Origin: Holdemania massiliensis
GTDB lineage: Bacteria > Bacillota_I > Bacilli_A > Erysipelotrichales > Erysipelotrichaceae
Direction of reading: 5' to 3'
DNA length: 64,000 nucleotides
Assembly: GCF_022440805.1 (NCBI RefSeq)
Contig: NZ_JAKNTK010000001.1
Span: 2,046,001-2,110,000, forward strand
Position 1 is the stretch's first letter; each line of letters opens with the position of its first letter. The notes below the pieces were generated by a model, which was not told the origin of the DNA, ran no database searches, and saw nothing but the letters and a program-made list of their open reading frames with translations. Shown here piece by piece: positions 59,423-64,000 of the stretch. Made by a program: the position numbers and the translations under genes.

Positions 59423-60694
59423 CTAACGCACGACATCCAGCGGACATCCGTCAATATTCTCCATGGTAATCCCATAGATCTTCATTATCGTCGGCGCTTC
59501 ATCAACAAGCTTGGCGCCGCTGATCTGCGTGCCCATTTTGATATCCGGACCGCTTAAGATAAACGGCGGTTTATCACCTTTGGTCGGCAGATGTCCATGG
59601 GTGGCCACGGAAAATTTATAGTCGGAGTTATCGACGGATTCAATGAGTTCCCCCTTCAGATTTTTACCGAAGGAAACGGTAGTTGCGGCTTCGATGACAA
59701 ACTGGAAATTCCCCTGCATATGCCACTGAGCCAAGGCTTCCTCGGCTGTCCAGATCTTTTCAATTTCCTGCGGATACTGCTGCTGAATTTCCGCCAGAAT
59801 GGAAGCTGCGGTTTGTAAATCCATTCCCGGACCGACATGAATGTGGGCGGAGAAAGCACACGATTGGGCGTAAAGCCGCCAGCCTGTGATTTTCCCCTGA
59901 TCATCGACGTCGATCAGTCCCCGATCATAAAACAGCTTGTTCAGATTAAACAAATGTGAAACATTGATCTGCCCGTGATCACCGAGAATGACGATATTGG
60001 TCTTGTCCAGTAAGTTCTGACTCTTCAGGGCTGTGATCAGCGTTCCGATTTTCGTATCGACAAACCGCAGTGCTTTGTTGACTTTTTCAGCCTTTACGCC
60101 GTTTTGATGGCGCTGATGATCCACGTAGGAAAAATGAATGAACATCAAATCCGGCTGGAACATTTCGATGATCTGAGCCCCGCAGTGTTCGGCATAGTTG
60201 TCAAATTCCGGTGTCAGCATCCATTTCAGGCGGTGCTTGTTGCGTTCAAAGATTTCCTTCACCGCCGGACTGTTGGCCTGCGTGCAGATTTCAGTCGGAT
60301 CATCATGGATCGTCGGTGCCCAGATTTCCGCGATATTGTAATCCGCCGGTGCCCCTGCCATGACTGGCCAGGTTACAGTGGCCGTGCTTAAGCCCGCAGC
60401 TTTGGCATAGTCCAGCATCGTCTTGACCTGAATATCGCTGTACCACCAATTCCACTGCGGTTTTGGAACATTCACCTGCAGATGCTCGTTATGCACGATC
60501 TGATGCTTGTCCGGATAACAGCCAGTCATGATTGAAACATGGCAGGGATAGGTCAGCGTCGGATAGATGCATTCGATATCACGAACCTGCGCGGCGCCTT
60601 TAACAATCGGTCCCAGATTCGGCAGCGTTTCCATGAATGGAATATCGTCGCTGATCAAGGCGTCAATTGAAATTACCAGTGTCTTTTTATTCAT
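59423..60694 (-). CDS. NPP/alkaline phosphatase family phosphodiesterase, cytoplasmic
   Basis: 423 residues with the nucleotide pyrophosphatase/phosphodiesterase signature: metal D11 (VISIDAL), nucleophile T48 in YPTLTYPCHVSIMTG, then SYVDHQRHQ, LGDHGQINVSH and the final ATHGHLP histidine. Family members cut phosphodiester or pyrophosphate bonds in nucleotides or glycerophosphodiesters. No signal peptide, so it should act on an imported or internal substrate. It overlaps the RarA-C-like gene by 8 bases and sits in one operon with an ABC importer. Confidence 0.87.
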   Translation of the reverse strand: MNKKTLVISIDALISDDIPFMETLPNLGPIVKGAAQVRDIECIYPTLTYPCHVSIMTGCYPDKHQIVHNEHLQVNVPKPQWNWWYSDIQVKTMLDYAKAAGLSTATVTWPVMAGAPADYNIAEIWAPTIHDDPTEICTQANSPAVKEIFERNKHRLKWMLTPEFDNYAEHCGAQIIEMFQPDLMFIHFSYVDHQRHQNGVKAEKVNKALRFVDTKIGTLITALKSQNLLDKTNIVILGDHGQINVSHLFNLNKLFYDRGLIDVDDQGKITGWRLYAQSCAFSAHIHVGPGMDLQTAASILAEIQQQYPQEIEKIWTAEEALAQWHMQGNFQFVIEAATTVSFGKNLKGELIESVDNSDYKFSVATHGHLPTKGDKPPFILSGPDIKMGTQISGAKLVDEAPTIMKIYGITMENIDGCPLDVVR

Positions 60695-61253
60695 CCGTTC
60701 CCTCCTGTTTTTCCGCCATCATCGCCCGCAGCTGCTGCTTCCACGTATTCTCTTCCACCTGCACCTCTGGAATTACCTTGCTGGCTTCATCGAGAAAATG
60801 CAGATATCCCCGCCCCATCGCACGGCCTTTTTCCGTATGCATATCATAGACAAAATCCGGCAGCTCAATGCATTGCGGATCGTTTTCCAGCTTTCGCTTG
60901 ATCAGACTTTTCAGATTGCAGGAATCGCGGTTTTTATCGCACAGGCATAAATAACGGACAGCGTGCACCGTAAACATCCAGCGATCCGATTCGCCATATT
61001 CAAAATCCTTGCGGAAATGATCGAGGCTGTCAATCACCGGCGCGGCCTGCGGCTGACCCATGCCGATATCCTCGACACAGATGGCTTTTAACCGCTTCCA
61101 TACAAAGTCCTCCAGGGCTTCGCTGCTGAGGCAGCATTCCATCGCCACAGTCGCCGCCGCTTCCGTTTCAGCCCGGCGAATCAATTTCTGCATAGCCGAG
61201 ATCAGCTCCTCTGCTGCATATCCATGTTTGGTTTTTAATCCTTTCAGATTCAT
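60687..61253 (-). CDS. Stand-alone RarA/MgsA C-terminal-like protein
   Basis: 188 residues without any P-loop. The middle aligns by eye with the C-terminal region of RarA/MgsA (WRNIP1-type AAA+ proteins): ISAMQKLIRRAETEAA, RLKAICVEDIGMGQPQA (RarA has RLLRMASEDIGLADPQA), VRYLCLCDKNRDS (RarA YLALAPKSNSA) and LPDFVYDMHTEKGRAMGRGY. In RarA this region builds the tetramer. Here it is detached from the ATPase and encoded between a sugar-type transporter and a phosphodiesterase. AAAGGAGG precedes the start. Role unknown. Confidence 0.65.
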   Translation of the reverse strand: MNLKGLKTKHGYAAEELISAMQKLIRRAETEAAATVAMECCLSSEALEDFVWKRLKAICVEDIGMGQPQAAPVIDSLDHFRKDFEYGESDRWMFTVHAVRYLCLCDKNRDSCNLKSLIKRKLENDPQCIELPDFVYDMHTEKGRAMGRGYLHFLDEASKVIPEVQVEENTWKQQLRAMMAEKQEGTDE

Positions 61254-61281
61254 GGCTTCCGCCTCCTTTCATCAAAGAAAA

Positions 61282-61312
61282 GGGAAGAGAAGTCTTTTTC
61301 GCTCCCCTTCCC
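61282..61312 (-). terminator. Attenuating hairpin after the binding-protein gene
   Basis: Minus-strand GGGAAG (61307-61312) pairs with CTTCCC (61282-61287), then TTTTC. Such hairpins often keep the binding protein message more abundant than the distal genes. Confidence 0.55.
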
Positions 61313-61320
61313 GATTGTGG

Positions 61321-62658
61321 TTATTTTAAGCTGTTCAGGCAAGCTTCAATCGCTGCTGCCGGATCTTTGAAGTTCACCAGAACTTCATCCATCATCGTCT
61401 TCACTGCTTCATAGACAGCGCTGGATGTGTAATCATCCGTCGAGAACGCTGGCAGGAAGAAATACGCATCCGACTGCGCTGGACCGGAAATCTTTGTATC
61501 GTTGGTTCCCGCCTCGACAAACGCTTTATACTCAGCATCATCGACAACACTCTGACGAATCGGCAGATAACCGGTGTTCAGCGTCATCGGCAGATTGGAT
61601 TCCTTGCTGGACATGAATTTGATAAATTCATAAGCCGCATAGCTCTGTTCTGCATTGCCGGACTGATTTAAAGCAGCCAAGACATAGCCGTTGGAAATGA
61701 CCTGCTTGTTGGCGGCATCCGCCTGCGGAATCGCGGCAGAAGCCCATACAACCTGCTCCGGATCCGCAATCTTGCTGGAAATATACTGGCTTTCAACTGT
61801 TCTGCCGATATACATCGGAACAATACCGTTGGCAAACGGACCGGAGAAGAACATATCTTCACCCGCTAAACGGAAGTTGCCGTTCTGAATGTTTTCCTGC
61901 ATGTAGGTCAGCGCTTTTACAGCAGCTTCGCTGTTGAACAACAGTTCGCCTTCCACATTGGTATAATCGCCGCCAAACTGCTTGGTCAGCGTGATAAACA
62001 TATCCGCTGGATAGTCTGTTCCAAATGCCGGTTTGCCCGTGATCGCCTGAATCTTCGCCGACGTTTCAGCCAGTTCATCCCAGGTCGTTGGGACCGTCAA
62101 TCCGTTGTCGTCAAAGAACTTCTGGTTGTAGTACAGCACTTCCGTATACATTGTAAATGGCAGAGAATAGGTTCCCTTTACTGAATAATTCGCACCGAAA
62201 GTTCTGAAGGATTCATAGATATCCTGATAATCACTCATGCCTACAGCCGCGTCGCTGATATACGGCGCCAGATCCACGACTGCCTCGGAGGCCAGCAGAT
62301 CTTCAACGTAGGTCTGTTGAGACAGAATGACAGCCGGGGCATTCTTCGCTTTGACAGCACCGACAACCTTGTTGTTGACTTCCGCGCTGGAGCCCTGGTT
62401 GATCGCCGTAACGGTAATGCCTTTTTCTTTGCCGACCGTGCTGTTGAATTCCTCAACGCGCTGGTTGACGATCTCCTCCTGGATGTTGGTGCAGTTGTGC
62501 CAGAATTCGATGCTGATCGGATTAGTAATCTCTGTGACGAGCGCGGTCGGTTCCTGACCGCCGTTTTCCGGTTCATCGGTCTTGCCGTTGTTGGACGAGC
62601 AAGCGCCTAAACCGAGAATCATCATCAGAGAAAGAATGCTGATTAAGCCTTTTTTCAT
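61321..62658 (-). CDS. ABC transporter substrate-binding lipoprotein (UgpB-like)
   Basis: 445 residues with lipobox LGLGAC (lipid-modified C20) and an acidic, low-complexity linker (about 22-37). Family-1 extracellular solute-binding fold: IEFWHNCTNIQEEIVNQRV at the start, YNQKFFDDNGLTVPTTWDEL and YAAYEFIKFMSS blocks. The FWH start and permease types resemble the glycerol-3-phosphate/glycerophosphodiester UgpB group more than maltose binders. Specificity is inference. Confidence 0.85.
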   Translation of the reverse strand: MKKGLISILSLMMILGLGACSSNNGKTDEPENGGQEPTALVTEITNPISIEFWHNCTNIQEEIVNQRVEEFNSTVGKEKGITVTAINQGSSAEVNNKVVGAVKAKNAPAVILSQQTYVEDLLASEAVVDLAPYISDAAVGMSDYQDIYESFRTFGANYSVKGTYSLPFTMYTEVLYYNQKFFDDNGLTVPTTWDELAETSAKIQAITGKPAFGTDYPADMFITLTKQFGGDYTNVEGELLFNSEAAVKALTYMQENIQNGNFRLAGEDMFFSGPFANGIVPMYIGRTVESQYISSKIADPEQVVWASAAIPQADAANKQVISNGYVLAALNQSGNAEQSYAAYEFIKFMSSKESNLPMTLNTGYLPIRQSVVDDAEYKAFVEAGTNDTKISGPAQSDAYFFLPAFSTDDYTSSAVYEAVKTMMDEVLVNFKDPAAAIEACLNSLK

Positions 62659-62705
62659 AGTTTCTTTCCTCTCTTTACTTTTTATATCAAAGGGACAGCG
62701 TCAAG

Positions 62706-63545
62706 CTACCCTTTAATACCTCCGCGGGCTACGCCGTTGATAATCTGTTTTCTGAAAATCAGATAGAAGACAACCATCGGCAGAATAACAACGCAGGCGC
62801 CGGCCATCTGCAGGTTGACAAACGACGAAGCGTCATTGTTGAAGTACATCAAGCCGGTAGTCAGCACCCGCTTGCTTGGACTGTTAGTGACCATCAACGG
62901 CCACAGGAAGGAATTCCAGGTCGTGATGAAATGCAGAATCGAGATCGTGGCAATCGCATTCTTGCTCATCGGCACCATCACCTTCCACAGATAGCGCCAA
63001 TCGCTGCAGCCGTCAATCTTTGCCGCCTTGTATAAGATCGGCGGCACCTGCATGAAATATTCCCTCAGCATGTAAATATAGAAGCCGCTGGCCAGCGTTG
63101 GAATAATGATGCCCTGGTAAGTATCCAGCCAGCCTAAATGCGAAACGGTCACATAATTCTGAATAATCAGCAGCTCTGTCGGCACCATCATCGTTGACAG
63201 AAACAGCCAGAACCAAAACTTTTTGCCTTTAAACTCCAGCACCGAAAAGGCAAAGGAGGCCAGCACCGTGACCACAACCGCCAGCAGCGTGGAAATCGTG
63301 GCAATGACGACGGTATTGATAAAATACTGGCCAAACGGCGCCGTGTCAAACACGGTCTTAAAATTGACTGCCATCCATTCCTTCGGGAACCAGATCGGCG
63401 GAATCCGAATCGATTCATCCAGTGTTTTAAACGCGGTTAAGATCATCCAGATGAAAGGGAACAGCATCGTAATAGCCCCAGCGATCAAAAAGGTGTATTT
63501 CAGCACCTTGGCGATCAAGGCCGGCAGCTTGTTTTTCTTTTTCAT
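62706..63545 (-). CDS. ABC transporter permease (UgpE/MalG type)
   Basis: 279 residues, six membrane spans, with the EAA loop (KAAKIDGCSDWRYLWKVMVP, near residue 175) that docks the ATPase. The C-terminal end IINGVARGGIKG is typical of UgpE/MalG-type permeases. Located between the binding protein (47 bases) and the second permease (14 bases). No ATPase gene is in the window, so a shared MsmX/UgpC-like ATPase is likely. Confidence 0.92.
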   Translation of the reverse strand: MKKKNKLPALIAKVLKYTFLIAGAITMLFPFIWMILTAFKTLDESIRIPPIWFPKEWMAVNFKTVFDTAPFGQYFINTVVIATISTLLAVVVTVLASFAFSVLEFKGKKFWFWLFLSTMMVPTELLIIQNYVTVSHLGWLDTYQGIIIPTLASGFYIYMLREYFMQVPPILYKAAKIDGCSDWRYLWKVMVPMSKNAIATISILHFITTWNSFLWPLMVTNSPSKRVLTTGLMYFNNDASSFVNLQMAGACVVILPMVVFYLIFRKQIINGVARGGIKG

Positions 63546-63559
63546 TACGCTTCCCCTTT

Positions 63560-64000
63560 CTAGTTATAATGAATAAATCGCTTGGAGACCTTGTTCTGGA
63601 TCATCGTTACGACAGTGATAATGATGAACAGGATAATTGCGGCAGCCGAGGCGTAATGCACCTGATTGCGGTTATAGAACATATCGTAGATGTAGTAAAC
63701 CACGGTGATCGCGCTGTTGGCTGGGCCTGCCTGTCCGGAAAACAAGGAGAAAATCTCATTGTACAGCTTAAAGGCATAAATGACCGAAACCATGATGACC
63801 ATCCACAGTGTAGGTGACAGCAGCGGCAGCGTGACATGAAAGAATGTCCGCAGCTTACTTGCCCCATCGATTCTTGCGGCTTGGTAATATTGTTCGTCGA
63901 TCTTCTGAAGACCGGCCAGAAACAGCACGATCTTAAACGCCAGACCGCTCCAGATATAAAAGATCGTCACCGCCCAAATTGCCAGTTTCGGATCCGACAG
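63560..64000 (-). CDS. ABC transporter permease (UgpA/MalF type), partial
   Basis: The C-terminal 146 codons of an inner-membrane permease; the frame is open to the window edge. The EAA loop (QAARIDGASKLRTFFHVTLP) and the GGPANSAITVVYYIYDMFYN segment match UgpA-type permeases. Partner of the adjacent UgpE-type permease. The start and any upstream regulator lie outside the window. Confidence 0.9.
   Translation of the reverse strand: MSDPKLAIWAVTIFYIWSGLAFKIVLFLAGLQKIDEQYYQAARIDGASKLRTFFHVTLPLLSPTLWMVIMVSVIYAFKLYNEIFSLFSGQAGPANSAITVVYYIYDMFYNRNQVHYASAAAIILFIIITVVTMIQNKVSKRFIHYN

Noticed and set aside
1..64000. CRISPR arrays, rRNA, tRNA and intact insertion sequences
   Set aside because: No regularly spaced repeats, cloverleaf or rRNA-like sequence, or transposase was recognised while reading the window.

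Overview
The window looks like a chromosomal stretch of a spore-forming, low-to-medium GC Bacillota (Firmicutes). The core genes run at roughly half GC. The gene families (Spo0A, SpoIVB, SpoIIM, a short SMC, a divergent IMP dehydrogenase, two-subunit glycine decarboxylase) suggest an Erysipelotrichia gut commensal of the Holdemania type. That placement is inference from gene content, not a database result. I saw no rRNA, tRNA, CRISPR array or intact insertion sequence.

Layout. 1-6586 (+): the end of holA, an Fe-S L-serine dehydratase, a family-6 type DNA glycosylase, a small membrane protein, a U32 peptidase-family protein and an amidase. 6663-7699 (-): lrgAB. 7933-15994 (+): a tightly overlapping run smc-ftsY-ylxM-ackA-nrnA-membrane protein. 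16090-18989 (+): HU, a membrane zinc peptidase, a SIS-domain protein and two small membrane proteins. 19024-32510 (-): housekeeping and sporulation genes, namely a DUF3592-like membrane protein, xerD-deoB, spoIIM, dinB, spo0A, spoIVB and the nusB-xseA-xseB-ispA-dxs-recN operon. 32652-35170 (+): a DUF5662 protein and an unusual zinc-ribbon/Vsr-like nuclease with tandem HTH units. 35339-38754 (-): a GH43 lipoprotein and an amidohydrolase.

38811-41076 is an AT-rich acquired patch holding an AbiE toxin-antitoxin pair, a 148-bp duplicate of the 3' end of the neighbouring HAD phosphatase gene, and a decayed AAA ATPase fragment. 41077-54096 (-) returns to the backbone: the HAD phosphatase, guaA (half of its glutaminase domain missing), guaB, a complete glycine-cleavage operon gcvT-gcvH-gcvPA-gcvPB-lplA-lpd, and feoAB. 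54238-55944 (+) is proS. 55974-58661 (-) holds a cyclic-phosphate-type receiver protein, a TIGR04076-GNAT fusion, a pyridoxamine kinase-like protein and a Nudix protein, with a self-contained 35-aa small gene on the opposite strand. 58979-59235 looks like a type I toxin/antisense RNA locus. 59423-64000 (-) is an operon with a UgpB/A/E-like ABC importer, a cytoplasmic NPP-type phosphodiesterase and a stand-alone RarA C-terminal-like protein.

The strongest leads for new biology are the small membrane-protein/antisense locus at 59 kb, the 35-aa transcription unit at 56.4 kb, the glutaminase-dead GMP synthase, the transporter/phosphodiesterase/RarA-C operon, the zinc-ribbon nuclease, and the AbiE patch with its duplicated gene end. 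Many predicted promoters carry an extended -10 (TGN before TATAAT), and several terminators are built from coding sequence, which fits a compact genome.
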